Assembly (NCBI GenBank): GCA_947504725.1
Contig: CANNHN010000002.1
Coordinates: forward strand, 124,001 to 188,000
DNA length: 64,000 nt
Source of the DNA: Bacteroidota bacterium
GTDB lineage: Bacteria; Bacteroidota; Bacteroidia; 2-12-FULL-35-15
Reading direction: 5' to 3'
A program made the position numbers and the translations under genes. Below the pieces are notes generated by a model. The model made no database searches. It saw nothing but the letters and a program-made list of their open reading frames with translations, and was not told where the DNA came from. Positions 8,244-19,100 of the stretch are shown here, piece by piece. Positions within the stretch are counted from its first letter, which is position 1, and every line of letters starts with the position of its first letter.

Positions 8244-11084
8244 ATGTCAGAAAACAAAGAACAACGATTAAGTAAAGTTGCAAAAGAGCTCAATGTTAGT
8301 ATTGGGACAATTACCGAATTCCTTAAAGGGAAAGGCCACGCGGTGGATAATAACCCCATGGCCAAAATTTCTGAGGAACATTATTCGTTGCTGGCAAAAG
8401 AATATCAATCTGAAAAAGCTGCTAAGGAAGATGCACAAAAAGTAACTTCTAGCACTCGAGCTAAGAAAGAAAGCATCACTTTAGAAGACGCTAAAAAACC
8501 TGAACTAAAAAAGAAAGAAGAAGAAGAAGATATTATTATTAAAAACATCCCTAACACTCCTGTTGCAAAAGAAAAAGCGGTAGAAAAGCCTGTTAAAGAA
8601 AAAGAAGTTGAGAAGGAAGTAATTAAATCAGATGTTAAGCTAACTGTTGTTTCTAAAATTGATTTGGATGCTATCAATAGCAAAACCAAACCAACAAAAA
8701 AATCAAAAGCTGTTAAAGAAGAAGAAATCAAAGAAGAAAAGAAAACAAAAACAGCAACAAAAGGGAAAGCAAAAAAAGAAGTTGTTGAAGACATCTCGAC
8801 TCCGCTCGATGTGACAAAAGAGGAAACAGTTGTTCCTACAGATGTACCAGCTAAAGTAGATTTTTACGAAACAAAAGTGGAGAAACTGGAAGGCCCTAAA
8901 ATTATGGGGAAAATTGAACTTCCTGTAAAAGAAGAACGCAAAAAAAATCCGGTTGCCTCCTCTTCAGCTACAAATGCAGACAATAAGAAAAAACGCAAAC
9001 GCATCAAGAAAAGTTTTGGTGGTGCAACATTAGGTGATACTTGGGATCCAAATAAAAAACCAGGAACCGAAGGTGCTGCAAAAACAAATGATACGCCTCG
9101 TAAACAATATCCTATTACTGCACAAAATTCAGGCTCAGCCGGACCTCGCGGTAAATTTAATCCTCGCGCTCCGAAAGTAGAATTAACTCCTGATCAAGTT
9201 GCGGCACAAGTAAAAGAAACACTTGCACGATTAAGTGGTGCAGGAAAATCAAAAGCTTCGAAACACCGTAAATCTAAGCGTGACATCGCTAGTGAACGTA
9301 TTCAGGAAGCAGCTGATCAACAAGAATTAGAGAAAAAAATTATCAAAGTAACCGAGTTCGTTTCTGCAAATCAATTGGCACAGATGATGGATATTTCGGT
9401 GAACGAAATTATTTCTACGTGCATGAGCCTTGGAATGTTCGTTTCCATCAATCAACGATTGGATGCCGAAACTATTGCCATTGTTGCTGAAGAATTTGGA
9501 TATCAATTGGAATTCGTTTCGGTTGAGGTACAAGAAGCGATTAAAGAAGAAGAAGATACAGAAGACCAATTATTAGATCGTTCACCAATTGTAACCGTAA
9601 TGGGTCACGTTGATCATGGTAAAACATCTTTGCTAGATTATATCCGTAAAGCAAACGTAATTGCTGGTGAAGCCGGTGGTATCACTCAGCACATTGGTGC
9701 ATACAACGTGAAATTAGATTCGGGAAAAACAATCACCTTCCTTGATACGCCAGGTCACGAAGCCTTTACAGCGATGCGTGCCCGTGGTGCTCAAGTAACT
9801 GATGTTGCAATTATTGTTGTTGCAGCTGATGATAGTGTAATGCCTCAAACAACGGAAGCGATTAACCACGCTCAAGCGGCAGGTGTTCCAATCATTATTG
9901 CAATTAATAAAATTGATAAGCCAGGAGCAAATCCTGATAAAATACGTGAAGCATTATCACAAATGAATATTCTTGTAGAAGAATGGGGCGGAAAAGTTCA
10001 GTGTCAGGAAATCTCTGCCAAGAAAGGATTACACATTGATGAACTTTTGGAAAAAGTTTTATTGGAAGCAGAAATGTTGAACCTAAAAGCAAATCCAAAT
10101 AAAAATGCAAGCGGAACTGTTATCGAATCTGAATTAGATAAAGGTCGTGGTTATGTTAGTACAATTTTAGTTGAAGCGGGAACATTAAAAGTTGGAGACA
10201 TTGTGTTAGCAGGCTGTTTTAGCGGAAAAGTAAAAGCATTGCATAACGAACGCGGACAAGTTGTAAAAGAAGCAGGACCGGCAATGCCAGTATCTTTGCT
10301 TGGTTTAAGCGGTGCTCCACAAGCGGGTGATAAATTTCATATCATGAACGATGAACGTGAAGCACGTGAAATTGCAGCAAAACGGTTACAGTTACAACGT
10401 GAACAAGGTATCCGTACTAACAAACATATTACATTGGATGAGATTGGAAGACGTTTAGCAATAGGCGATTTCAAGGAGTTGAACGTAATTGTAAAAGGTG
10501 ACGTGGATGGTTCAGTTGAAGCTCTTGCAGATTCATTGCAAAAATTATCGACTGAAAAGGTTCAAGTAAAAATTATTCATAAATCGGTTGGAGCAATTTC
10601 TGAATCCGATGTATTGTTAGCTTCTGCATCCAATGCAATTATTATTGGTTTCCAAGTGCGACCATCTGCTACTGCACGTAAGATCGCAGACGTTGAACAA
10701 ATTGATATTCGTTTATATTCTATTATCTACAAAGCGATTGAAGAAATTCAAGCGGCTATGGAAGGCATGTTGGCTCCTGAGTTCCAGGAAAAAGTGGTTT
10801 GTAACATTGAGATCCGTGAAGTATTTAACATCACCAAGGTTGGAACAATCGCAGGATGTTTTGTATTAGATGGAAAAGTAAATAGAAATACGAAAGTGCG
10901 TATTATCCGTGATGGAATTGTTGTTCACGATGGTGAATTGGGTTCATTGAAACGTTTCAAAGACGATGTGAAAGAAGTAAACAAAGGTTTTGAATGCGGA
11001 TTAAACATCAATGGATTCAACGACATAAAAGTTGGAGATATTATTGAAGGATACGAAATGGTAGAAATAAAAGCGAAGTTGTAA
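8244..11084 (+). CDS. infB: Translation initiation factor IF-2
   Basis: 946 residues. A GTPase that delivers initiator tRNA to the 30S subunit. It starts with an IF2_N-like helix ([20 protein letters not shown]), followed by a long low-complexity Lys/Glu/Ala-rich linker to about residue 330 and a second IF2_N region around 365-415. The GTPase domain begins near 450: G1 GHVDHGKTS at about 454, the IGAYNV switch, G3 DTPGHEAF at about 500, G4 NKID at about 554 and G5 SAKKG at about 588. Domains II, III and IV follow to the C-terminus ([18 protein letters not shown]). Third gene of the cluster, 94 bases after nusA and separated by the nested repeat. The linker is long but typical for this phylum. 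Confidence 0.97.
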   Translation: MSENKEQRLSKVAKELNVSIGTITEFLKGKGHAVDNNPMAKISEEHYSLLAKEYQSEKAAKEDAQKVTSSTRAKKESITLEDAKKPELKKKEEEEDIIIKNIPNTPVAKEKAVEKPVKEKEVEKEVIKSDVKLTVVSKIDLDAINSKTKPTKKSKAVKEEEIKEEKKTKTATKGKAKKEVVEDISTPLDVTKEETVVPTDVPAKVDFYETKVEKLEGPKIMGKIELPVKEERKKNPVASSSATNADNKKKRKRIKKSFGGATLGDTWDPNKKPGTEGAAKTNDTPRKQYPITAQNSGSAGPRGKFNPRAPKVELTPDQVAAQVKETLARLSGAGKSKASKHRKSKRDIASERIQEAADQQELEKKIIKVTEFVSANQLAQMMDISVNEIISTCMSLGMFVSINQRLDAETIAIVAEEFGYQLEFVSVEVQEAIKEEEDTEDQLLDRSPIVTVMGHVDHGKTSLLDYIRKANVIAGEAGGITQHIGAYNVKLDSGKTITFLDTPGHEAFTAMRARGAQVTDVAIIVVAADDSVMPQTTEAINHAQAAGVPIIIAINKIDKPGANPDKIREALSQMNILVEEWGGKVQCQEISAKKGLHIDELLEKVLLEAEMLNLKANPNKNASGTVIESELDKGRGYVSTILVEAGTLKVGDIVLAGCFSGKVKALHNERGQVVKEAGPAMPVSLLGLSGAPQAGDKFHIMNDEREAREIAAKRLQLQREQGIRTNKHITLDEIGRRLAIGDFKELNVIVKGDVDGSVEALADSLQKLSTEKVQVKIIHKSVGAISESDVLLASASNAIIIGFQVRPSATARKIADVEQIDIRLYSIIYKAIEEIQAAMEGMLAPEFQEKVVCNIEIREVFNITKVGTIAGCFVLDGKVNRNTKVRIIRDGIVVHDGELGSLKRFKDDVKEVNKGFECGLNINGFNDIKVGDIIEGYEMVEIKAKL

Positions 11085-11091
11085 GAAGTAG

Positions 11092-11192
11092 CAAGTATCA
11101 GGTATCAAGTAGTAAGACAAAATTATTCAAAAAAAATCCCGCTCCGTAAATTACGGAGCGGGATTTTTATTTACACCAAGTCCTGATACTTG
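11092..11192. repeat. Inverted repeat flanking the infB terminator
   Basis: CAAGTATCAGG at 11092-11102 is the exact reverse complement of CCTGATACTTG at 11182-11192, and GTATCAAG-type words recur on both sides. The arms bracket the strong terminator, making a long nested palindrome between infB and the convergent lipoprotein gene. Confidence 0.7.
11131..11168. terminator. Bidirectional terminator between infB and the convergent lipoprotein gene
   Basis: The stem AAAAATCCCGCTCCG pairs with CGGAGCGGGATTTTT around a TAAATTA loop, with T-runs in both directions. The 37 bases 11131-11167 are identical to 39419-39455. Confidence 0.93.
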
Positions 11193-11209
11193 ATACTTGT
11201 GTCTTGATA

Positions 11210-11641
11210 CTATTTCAACTTAGTAATGTTTGAAATCTCAGCAGGAATCCCAACTGTACAACCTGCAGGCTGAGGCATTTTCAGTGGTTGATAATCAAAC
11301 GTAATCGTTTGTCCATCCACATCAATATCCTTATTTAATTTATCTTTAGGAATAAGAGTAATCTCTGCAACATCATCGTGCGCCATAATAATGATTACTG
11401 TTTCGCAACCACCAGCACGGTATTTATGAGAAATTTTTCCTGCATGCGCACCTTGATTTTTACTTGCTGTTGTATTTGTTGATTCCATAGTTGTTGTTGT
11501 TGCAGTTGTTCCCGAAACTCCTGGAGTTGATGAGGAAGAAGTAGTTGCAGCTGCTGAAGCGTTCGCTACTTTTTTTGTTTTACAACTAGTAACAGTACTT
11601 AAAGAAACTGTAACTGCTAAAATAAAAAGAATGGTTTTCAT
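11210..11641 (-). CDS. Small putative lipoprotein with Ser/Thr/Ala-rich linker
   Basis: 143 residues, no family recognised. The signal sequence ends VTSC (Cys 20), then a KTKK motif and a Ser/Thr/Ala-rich low-complexity linker to about residue 65. The C-terminal half is a compact region beginning with HAGKISHKYRAGGCETVIII and including IDVDGQTITFDYQPLKMPQP. The linker-plus-small-domain layout is typical of surface or periplasmic lipoproteins in Bacteroidota. It is convergent with infB. The coding region ends inside the repeat-rich spacer, with its stop at 11210-11212. Confidence 0.7.
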   Translation of the reverse strand: MKTILFILAVTVSLSTVTSCKTKKVANASAAATTSSSSTPGVSGTTATTTTMESTNTTASKNQGAHAGKISHKYRAGGCETVIIIMAHDDVAEITLIPKDKLNKDIDVDGQTITFDYQPLKMPQPAGCTVGIPAEISNITKLK

Positions 11642-11663
11642 AATTATATATATTGGTTTAATA

Positions 11664-11718
11664 AAAACACTCGTGCAAATCGCATTCCAAAAATGGAATG
11701 ACGCTGCACGAGTGTTTT
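11664..11718. terminator. Two-tier hairpin terminator after the 626-residue T9SS cargo gene
   Basis: The outer stem AAAACACTCGTGC (11664-11676) pairs with GCACGAGTGTTTT (11706-11718). Inside it CATTCCA (11683-11689) pairs with TGGAATG (11694-11700). It lies between the minus-strand cargo gene, which ends at 11736, and the start of the next minus-strand gene. Confidence 0.82.
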
Positions 11719-11735
11719 AAAGGATAATTATATTC

Positions 11736-13616
11736 TTATTTTACAAATACTTTAACTACTCTTTGAAAGTTTGGATTACCAATTCTTACCAAATAAGTTC
11801 CAGTAGCTAAACCAGCAACATTAACAGATGTTTCAAAAGAGTTTCCGTTTGGCACTACTTTTTTACCGTTAATTAGTTTACCATTGATATCAAACAAATC
11901 AACTACCATTTCATCGTTTGAAGGCAATTTAGATGCAGAGATATTAAGCATACTTTCATTTTGGAAAGTGTTGAAAGAAGGTTCAACAGAAGCTCCTTCA
12001 GCAACACCTGTTGGTACAGGCAATTGGAATGAATAAACACGAGTTCTTGTTCCTGTTACAGCGTATGTTCCAGTATACCAGAAAGTCAATCCATCAGGAT
12101 CTAATGCTAGTTGAGCATAATCACCCCAACGATTTGAACCACCACAAATACCTGTTCCAGAACCTGCAATTGCTGTAGTTTCAGCAAATGACATTGTTCC
12201 CAATGGATCACTCGCTAAACGACCAGTATAACGTAAACTTGGTGAGATGTTAGCCAATGCACCTTGAGTTGGAGAAGAAGTAGTAGAAGCAGAAATACAG
12301 TAACCTAGACCAATGCTTCCGTTATCATCCATTGCAATACTTTGCAACCAACGATTTGAACCATCAGCAGGAGCATACGTTCCTTCTTGATATAAAGACC
12401 ATACACTAGTTCCAATATTTTGACGTAATTCTACCCATTTAATACTGCGTAATTTACTTGTAGCGTTCATTTTAACCCCCCAAGTCATTACTGCTGTTCT
12501 GTATCCAACCCATTCTCTCATTTGAACACGGTATTGAAGAATTCCACCAATACCATCTAGTTTGGAAGTTGTTCCTGGAGTCCAGATATCGTTCCAACTT
12601 GCATCATAAGAAGCATCAAATGCTGCAGTAGGAATAGTAACAGTCGTTCCAACAGTAGCTGTAGGAGTTACCGGTACCCAGTTTACAGTGAAAGGGAAGA
12701 TTTTAACAGCATCTGTTAACCCACCACCCCAAGCGTTATCAGTATATTGGAAAACTGGCAATGGAGTTCCAGAAGGAGGTAAACCACCATCAGCATCACC
12801 TGGCATTGCACAGAAGAAACCAGAAGGAACACTTGGTGTAAATGTTCTTTCAAAACCTCTTGCCGTTAATCCTAATAACATTTGGCTTCTTTCAAAAACC
12901 ATAATTCTAGAAGACCAGTTTGCTGTCATATAGTACCCGTCATGCCAAATTGAAAATTTCAAATAATCAGGGAAACTACTTCCTGTATATGTATACGTAT
13001 AGTATGTTCCTGTAGGATCTGGTGATGTAGAGATCGCAATATAAATTTTGTTTCCAGAACCGAATTGGCTTAAAAACCAACGATCAGCATAACGATCGTA
13101 CATAATGATTGGATCGCCCATGTTTCCAACTGCTGGGCTCCACAAACTGCCTAAACCAGAAATCGTCATCATAGTAGTTCCGGTTTTGCTATAAATACGA
13201 ATAGGAGTTGCATTTACACCTTGTACATAGTGATTTGGACCTGCTGCTCCAGATGGATCAGGAGGGCATCCACCACCTGTTTGTGCCATCCAGTTTGCAA
13301 TAGGTGGCATTGGTGTTCTTGTTCCTTGCGTTTTTTGTGTAGTTAATTGATCAGTTCCGTATGCTGCACCATCTTTTTCTTCAGAGAATACAAATTCTTG
13401 TGCTCTTCTTTTTTCGCGATCTTTTGATTCTAATTTTTGTTCAATATTAGAATCATCAATTTCGCCATGTACGGCAATATCACGTAGAGGTTTAGAAATA
13501 CCAAAACTTTCCAGTTTTATCATTTCTACTTTGTCATCGCCTGGTACAATTATATTCTGAGCGCAAACAGCACTCACAATAAACAAGCTCGATACAATTA
13601 ATGTAGCTTTTTTCAT
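11736..13616 (-). CDS. Large secreted protein with T9SS type A sorting domain
   Basis: 626 residues with a signal peptide ending VCA and a C-terminal type A sorting domain of about 75 residues (MVVDLFDINGKLINGK, then ATGTYLVRIG, ending KVFVK). This marks it for export across the outer membrane by the type IX secretion system and probable surface attachment or release. The central region (about residues 100-540) is a beta-rich domain with Gly/Trp/Tyr-rich repeats such as GGCPPDPSGAAGPNHYVQ, DRYADRWFLSQF and NRWGDYAQLALDPDG. These resemble a beta-propeller-like fold seen in other secreted proteins of unknown role. No catalytic motif is recognisable. Translation starts directly after a C-run (CCCCCATG). 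Confidence 0.85.
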   Translation of the reverse strand: MKKATLIVSSLFIVSAVCAQNIIVPGDDKVEMIKLESFGISKPLRDIAVHGEIDDSNIEQKLESKDREKRRAQEFVFSEEKDGAAYGTDQLTTQKTQGTRTPMPPIANWMAQTGGGCPPDPSGAAGPNHYVQGVNATPIRIYSKTGTTMMTISGLGSLWSPAVGNMGDPIIMYDRYADRWFLSQFGSGNKIYIAISTSPDPTGTYYTYTYTGSSFPDYLKFSIWHDGYYMTANWSSRIMVFERSQMLLGLTARGFERTFTPSVPSGFFCAMPGDADGGLPPSGTPLPVFQYTDNAWGGGLTDAVKIFPFTVNWVPVTPTATVGTTVTIPTAAFDASYDASWNDIWTPGTTSKLDGIGGILQYRVQMREWVGYRTAVMTWGVKMNATSKLRSIKWVELRQNIGTSVWSLYQEGTYAPADGSNRWLQSIAMDDNGSIGLGYCISASTTSSPTQGALANISPSLRYTGRLASDPLGTMSFAETTAIAGSGTGICGGSNRWGDYAQLALDPDGLTFWYTGTYAVTGTRTRVYSFQLPVPTGVAEGASVEPSFNTFQNESMLNISASKLPSNDEMVVDLFDINGKLINGKKVVPNGNSFETSVNVAGLATGTYLVRIGNPNFQRVVKVFVK

Positions 13617-13968
13617 GGGGGTTTAATTTAGTTAATAAATGTATTTTAAAAGTTTAGAGATAATTTTATTCTGCTAATATAGAAAGTAGAAATTAAAAAT
13701 CCAAATAAAAAAAAAGGAATTAATTAGGAATCGGTGAATGATTAACGCGTGAAGAGAAACTGCTTTCTGCTTGCACATTATTTTCTGCAACAGCTGGTGG
13801 CGTTAAAAAAAGAAAAATAGACGCAGATTCACTGATTAAAAAAATTCTTGCTGATTTTATTGCTAAACCAATAATAGATTTTTGGCTTAAAATCTGCCAA
13901 AATTTATAAAACCCATTAAAATCTCTGAATCTGAGGCCTCAATTCATAACCCGACTTAGTATGAAAAT
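13617..13968. other. 352-base gene-free spacer
   Basis: No credible gene or RNA is visible. It is AT-rich. The stretch at about 13821-13840 (ACGCAGATTCACTGATTAAA) is an antisense relative of the ATCTGCG-type dispersed element seen at 26595-26630, and probably a degraded copy of it. The promoter of the minus-strand cargo gene should lie at its left end, but no clear TAnnTTTG element was found there. Confidence 0.55.
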
Positions 13969-14397
13969 TTACTTTTTTTCTAAAGTGTTTAATTTTGGCA
14001 TTTCAATCTCATCTTGTACAAGAAACGAAGACGGAAATTCTAATTGAATTTCTTTTAAAGCTTTGTAAGCTTCCAATTTTGTTCTATAATCTCCTACTCG
14101 AATGTTAAAATTTGGCTGGTCATATTTTTCGTAAGCACTAATCTCTGGAAATTTAGAAATAAATTTTGCTTTTATTTCTTTGGCTTTGTTTTTATCGGAG
14201 CCAAAATGAATCTTAATACGATACCCTTTAATTGCGGCTTTAGAATTTATTTCAATGTGTTTGTTTACTAATTCTTTTATCTTGTATTCCTGCACCAATT
14301 CAACCTTCCCCGTATCAGAACTTGCTTTCTGGGCAGCCAAAAACTGATTCGAATAAAATATAAAAAAAGCACAAATTACAACGGTAGAAAACTTCAT
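13969..14397 (-). CDS. Secreted SPOR-domain protein
   Basis: 142 residues: a signal peptide ending AAQ (about residue 22) and a C-terminal SPOR domain (about 58-135). The domain has the typical YRIKIHFGSDKNKAKEI beta-alpha start and the FNIRVGDYRTKLEAYKALKEI second half. SPOR domains bind denuded glycan strands of peptidoglycan, often at division sites, so a periplasmic cell-wall-associated role is likely. On the minus strand a TATCTTTG -7 element (plus-strand CAAAGATA, 14402-14409) ends only 5 bases before the ATG. It is divergent from the act operon, with 300 bases between. Confidence 0.85.
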   Translation of the reverse strand: MKFSTVVICAFFIFYSNQFLAAQKASSDTGKVELVQEYKIKELVNKHIEINSKAAIKGYRIKIHFGSDKNKAKEIKAKFISKFPEISAYEKYDQPNFNIRVGDYRTKLEAYKALKEIQLEFPSSFLVQDEIEMPKLNTLEKK

Positions 14398-14401
14398 TTG
14401 A

Positions 14402-14409
14402 CAAAGATA
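14402..14409 (-). promoter_or_regulatory. Promoter -7 element of the SPOR gene, nearly leaderless
   Basis: The minus strand reads TATCTTTG. Its last G is 5 bases from the ATG, so transcription would start at or next to the start codon. No -33 box at proper spacing was found. Confidence 0.45.
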
Positions 14410-14620
14410 ATTTATTAATCTGTTTTTATCTAGAATTAGGCCAAATTTTTGAAAAAATCACCTCGACAGAATTAGTTATCAGTTTGACGAATTCTATATT
14501 TTAAAAGATGAATTTTGCGCCTAAAAATGAAATCAACCACCTCGCTATTTAGAATGAATATAAATTGTCTGTTTTTTATAAAATTTTAACGTTTTTTAAA
14601 TCGCCAATTAATGTTTCTTA

Positions 14621-14628
14621 TAAATTTG
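14621..14628 (+). promoter_or_regulatory. Likely -7 element of the act-cox operon
   Basis: TAAATTTG matches TAnnTTTG and would give a leader of about 60 bases before actA at 14698. The -33 region has only T-runs (14592-14597) rather than TTTG. Confidence 0.48.
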
Positions 14629-14697
14629 TCCCCCAAGTAACAATTCGCACTCTAAGTAGTAGAGGTTTTCAACGGAGTTAAATAGTTAAAAATCAAT

Positions 14698-15984
14698 ATG
14701 GATACAATTTGTAAGCAGTCAAAAAAACACTTTTTGGCAATTTTTTCCCTCCTATTTTTATCATTCTTTCTAAGTATTAACCCCGTTTTCGCCCAAGATG
14801 GCGAAAAAATATTCAAGGAAAACTGTGCTGTTTGTCACAGCATGGGTAAAGAAACCGTTACCGGTCCTGGATTAGAAGGAGTTATGAAACGCGTTCCTAG
14901 CGAGGAGTGGTTGTTAAAGTGGATCAAAAACAACGATGCATTAATCAAAAGTGGTGATGCGTATGCTGTTAAAATCAACGCTTTCGCGGAATCACAAATG
15001 ACTACATTCACAAATTTAAGTGATGATGAAATTAAATCGGTTATCGCATACATAAAAGCGTATGTTCCACCTGTAAAAAAAGTAGATAACAACGCTGGCG
15101 GTGCTGCTGGCGCTCCTTCAGAAGAAGAAGGAAATCCTTTAACATTGTTAATTGGAATCATTGCTTTCTTAATCATAATTGTTGCCGTTTTACGTGGCGT
15201 TCGTCATTCCTTAAAAAATTTACAGAACGAAAAATTAGGAATTCCAGAAATAGAAAAAATAGGTGCTTGGACTGAATTTAAAGAATGGACACGTTCAAAC
15301 AAAACAACTACTGGTGTTTTTGTTTTGTTCATTGTTGGAGGATTAGTTTCTGCAGGATGGTATGCATTGAAAGACATAGGAATTTATGCAAATCCTGAAA
15401 CAAAATTAGAATATAACCCAGAACAACCAATCGCATTTTCTCATAAAATTCACGCTGGCGACAATGCTATTAATTGTCAATATTGCCACTCTGGTGTTGA
15501 AAGAAGTAAAACTGCTGGTATTCCTACTGTAAATGTTTGTATGAACTGTCATCGTGGAATTTCTAAAGGACAATCCGAAGCAGGAACTGCGGAAATTGCA
15601 AAAATTTACGATGCTGCAGGATGGGATCCTCAAGCAGCAAAATACAACAAACCTCAAAAAGCTATTCAGTGGGTAAAAGTTCACAATTTGCAAGATTTCG
15701 TATTCTTTAGTCACCAACAACACGTTAAAGTTGGTAAACAAGAATGTGCTACTTGTCATGGTGATTTAACTACAATGACAACAGCAAAACAAGTTCAACC
15801 ATTATCAATGGCTTGGTGTATTGATTGTCACAGAACAACTGAAGTACCGGGTATGAAAGACAATCCTTATTACGAAAGCTTACACAAAAAATTAGCTGAA
15901 AAATTCAAGAATCTTCCAAAAGATCAACGCAAATTTACTGTTGATAAAATGGGCGGGATTGAGTGTGGTAAATGTCACTACTAG
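14698..15984 (+). CDS. actA: Alternative complex III subunit ActA with extra N-terminal cytochrome c domain
   Basis: 428 residues. Multiheme c-type cytochrome that passes electrons out of alternative complex III (menaquinol oxidation, periplasmic side). After a signal peptide ending FAQ comes a class I cytochrome c domain with CAVCH at 43-47. A Gly/Ala/Pro linker and two membrane helices (about 146-167 and 206-224) follow. The C-terminal pentaheme region has CXXCH motifs at 260, 281, 350, 374 and 423, giving six heme sites in all. The mono-heme N-terminal domain is additional to the pentaheme core of ActA as first described in Rhodothermus. First gene of the act-cox operon. Confidence 0.92.
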   Translation: MDTICKQSKKHFLAIFSLLFLSFFLSINPVFAQDGEKIFKENCAVCHSMGKETVTGPGLEGVMKRVPSEEWLLKWIKNNDALIKSGDAYAVKINAFAESQMTTFTNLSDDEIKSVIAYIKAYVPPVKKVDNNAGGAAGAPSEEEGNPLTLLIGIIAFLIIIVAVLRGVRHSLKNLQNEKLGIPEIEKIGAWTEFKEWTRSNKTTTGVFVLFIVGGLVSAGWYALKDIGIYANPETKLEYNPEQPIAFSHKIHAGDNAINCQYCHSGVERSKTAGIPTVNVCMNCHRGISKGQSEAGTAEIAKIYDAAGWDPQAAKYNKPQKAIQWVKVHNLQDFVFFSHQQHVKVGKQECATCHGDLTTMTTAKQVQPLSMAWCIDCHRTTEVPGMKDNPYYESLHKKLAEKFKNLPKDQRKFTVDKMGGIECGKCHY

Positions 15985-16042
15985 TCACTAGAACTAAGAA
16001 TTAGCAGTTCATAGACAAAACGTATTAGAATTTAAGATTTAG

Positions 16043-16067
16043 CCCTTCGACTTCGCTCAGGGTGACA
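16043..16067. repeat. Dispersed TTCGACTTCGCTCAG-type repeat between actA and actB
   Basis: CCCTTCGACTTCGCTCAG followed by GGTGACA. The same family occurs at 47792, 47843, 49493, 60571 and 63391. This copy sits inside an operon and contains a GTG that could be mistaken for the actB start. Confidence 0.75.
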
Positions 16068-16100
16068 AAAAAGAGAATTAGAATTTATTTTATAAAAGAT

Positions 16101-19100
16101 ATGGCAACAAAAAAATACTGGAAAGGACTAGAAGAATTAAACAAAAGTCCTGAATTTGTTCAAAATGCTAATAATGAATTTGCAGAACAAATTCCTGTAG
16201 AGAAATTCTTAGGAGATAACAATCTTGCTGATAACAGCGGAACTAACAGAAGAGATTTCTTAAAATTTTTAGGATTCAGTGTAACTGCTGCTTCTTTAGC
16301 AGCTTGTGAAACACCTGTTAACAAAGCAATTCCTTATGTTGTTAAACCAGAGGAAATTACTCCTGGTGTTGCAAACTGGTATGCCTCTACTTTTCACGAT
16401 GGTTATGACTACGCTGCTGTTATTGTGAAAACACGCGAAGGTCGCCCTATTAAAGTTGAAGGAAATGAATTATCAAAAGTAACAATGGGCGGAACTAGTG
16501 CTCGTGTTCAAGCTTCTATACTTTCTCTATATGATTCATCTCGTTTAACTGGTCCAGTTACTAAATCTGGAGAAACTTGGAATCCTTCAACTTGGTCAAA
16601 CATTGATAAAGAAATTGGAGGCAAATTAGCAAAAGCTACTGGCGGTATTCGCATTCTTACTTCTACTATTATTAGTCCATCAACAAAAGCAGTAATTGCT
16701 GATTTCGCTGCAAAATATCCAAATACAAAACATGTTACATATGATGCTGTATCTTATTCAGGTATGGCAAAAGCGAATGCTCAAACATTCGGACAAGAAG
16801 TAATCCCTTCTTATCACTTTAATCATGCAGAAGTAATTGTTGGTATTGGTGCTGATTTCCTTGCTAACTGGCTTTCTCCAATTGAATATGCAAATCAATA
16901 TTCAAAAACTCGTAAAGTTGGAAAGAACAAAAATAAAATGTCGAAACACATTCAATTTGAATCCAACTTGTCGTTGACAGGTGCAAATGCTGATGAGCGT
17001 GTTCCAGTAAAAGTTTCTGAACAAGGAAAAGTAGCTGTGAATTTATACAATGCTGTTGCAAAAATTGTTGGTGGCTCTACGCTTCCTTCTTCTGCTTTGG
17101 CTTGTGATGCTGCTATTGCAAAGGCAGCAAAAGAATTAGCAGACAACAAAGGAAAATCTTTAGTTGTTTCTGGTTCAAATGATATGAATGTTCAACTAGT
17201 GGTAAATGGTATTAACCAACTATTAGACAACTACGGAAAGACAATTGATATAGAAAATCCATCTTATATCCGCCAAGGTGACGATGCAGCATTTGCTGAA
17301 TTGGTTGCTGAAATGGCAAGTGGAAAAGTTGGAGCAATTATTACTTATAATACTAACCCAGTTTATACTGCTCCAGCATCCTTAAAATTTGCTGAAGCAT
17401 ATAATAAAGTTGGAGTACGAATTTCATTTGCTGATAGAGCAGACGAAACAGCTTCAATGGCACAGTATATTTGTCCTGACCACCATTACTTAGAGTCATG
17501 GAACGATTACAATCCTAAAAAAGCACATTATAGCTTAGCTCAACCTACTATTACTCCATTATTTGCAGCGCAAAATTCTGGAACTCGTCAAGCACAAGAA
17601 ACATTAATGGTTTGGTCAGGAAACACTTCTGATTACCATTCATATATCCAAAAAATTTGGATGGAACGCGTATATCCTATGCAAGGAAAATACATGAATT
17701 TCACCGAATTCTGGAATAACTCATTACATGATGGAGCAATTGAAGTTGGTAAAGGCGGAGAAGTAGCTGCAATGCCTATGACAGATAGCACAAAAGTTGT
17801 TGCACCTGTTGTTGCTGAAATGAAATCAGATATCACTCCTGAGTTAATTGCAGTTATAAAAGAAATCGGCAAGGTAGATTTAAGTGCTGCCGCAACAGCA
17901 ATCAATGCTGTTAAAGGTGGCGCGATTGAATTGGCACTTTACGAAAAAGTTGCGATCGGAAATGGAAATCAAGGAAACAACCCTTGGTTGCATGAATTAC
18001 CAGATCCTATTTCTAAAATCACTTGGGACAATTACATTACGATGTCTCCTGAGGATATGAAAGAAGCTGGTTACAAATTGATGGAGCGTCAAGACAGAGA
18101 ATCATCTGTTTTAACTCTTACTTCAAATGGCATAACAGTTAAATTACCTGTTGTTCCTCAACCAGGACAAGCTCGCGGAACAGTTGGAATTGCAGTAGGA
18201 TACGGTCGTGATAAAGCTGGTAAACTTGCTGAACGTACTGGAACAGTAGTTGGACAAAATGCTTATCCGTTTGTTCAAATAATGAATGGCACAATGGCTT
18301 ATGATTCATTGAGCGTAACATTAGCAAACACAAATGAAATTACTGAATTAGCAGGAACACAGATTCACCACACAATGATGGGTCGTGAAATTGTTAAGGA
18401 AACAATATTATCTGAATATCAAAAAAATCCAAAATCTGGTAACCACGATGAAATGTTGGTTACACATGCAGGAATTGTAAAAGCTGCTGATATTGATTTG
18501 TGGAATGAGCACGAAAGATTAGGTCACAAGTGGGGAATGACTATCGACTTAAACTCATGTATCGGTTGCGGTTCATGTGTTGTAAGTTGTACTGCTGAAA
18601 ACAACGTGGCAGTAGTTGGTAAAGACCAAGTAATGAAAACGCGCGAAATGCACTGGTTGCGTATCGATCGTTATTACAGCAGTGACATGACAAAAGATGT
18701 TGCTAAAGAAACAGGAGAAGGTGCCATCCAAATGTATTTGGATATGGAGAATCCATCTACTCAAAATCCAAAAGTTGTATTCCAACCAATTATGTGTCAA
18801 CACTGTAACCACGCACCTTGCGAAACAGTTTGTCCAGTAATTGCTACGAACCATAGCTCTGACGGATTAAATGCAATGGCTTATAACCGTTGTGTAGGAA
18901 CTCGTTACTGCGCAAACAACTGTCCATTTAAAGTTAGACGTTTCAACTGGTTTAACTATAACGAAAACCCTGATTACACTTTCAACCCAACACAAGACGA
19001 CTTAGGACGTATGGTATTAAATCCAGATGTTGTTGTTCGTTCTCGTGGAGTTATGGAAAAATGTTCTATGTGTATTCAACGTATTCAAGGTGGAAAACTA

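Larger units (their letters stand above)
14398..14697. other. Divergent promoter region between the SPOR gene and the act operon
   Basis: No gene is visible in these 300 bases. The left edge holds the minus-strand -7 element at 14402-14409. The right part holds the plus-strand element at 14621-14628. Between them is AT-rich sequence without obvious repeats. Confidence 0.6.

Noticed and set aside
8405-8794. Minus-strand open frame of 129 codons in the infB linker region.
   Set aside because: Antisense of the Lys/Glu-rich linker, which gives a Ser/Phe-rich translation by composition.
13617-13968. Possible small gene or RNA in the 352-base spacer.
   Set aside because: No frame with gene-like features. 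The only recognisable word is a degraded repeat.
16062-16100. GTG at 16062 as the start of ActB.
   Set aside because: It lies within a dispersed intergenic repeat. The ATG at 16101 gives the usual N-terminus ahead of the twin-arginine motif.
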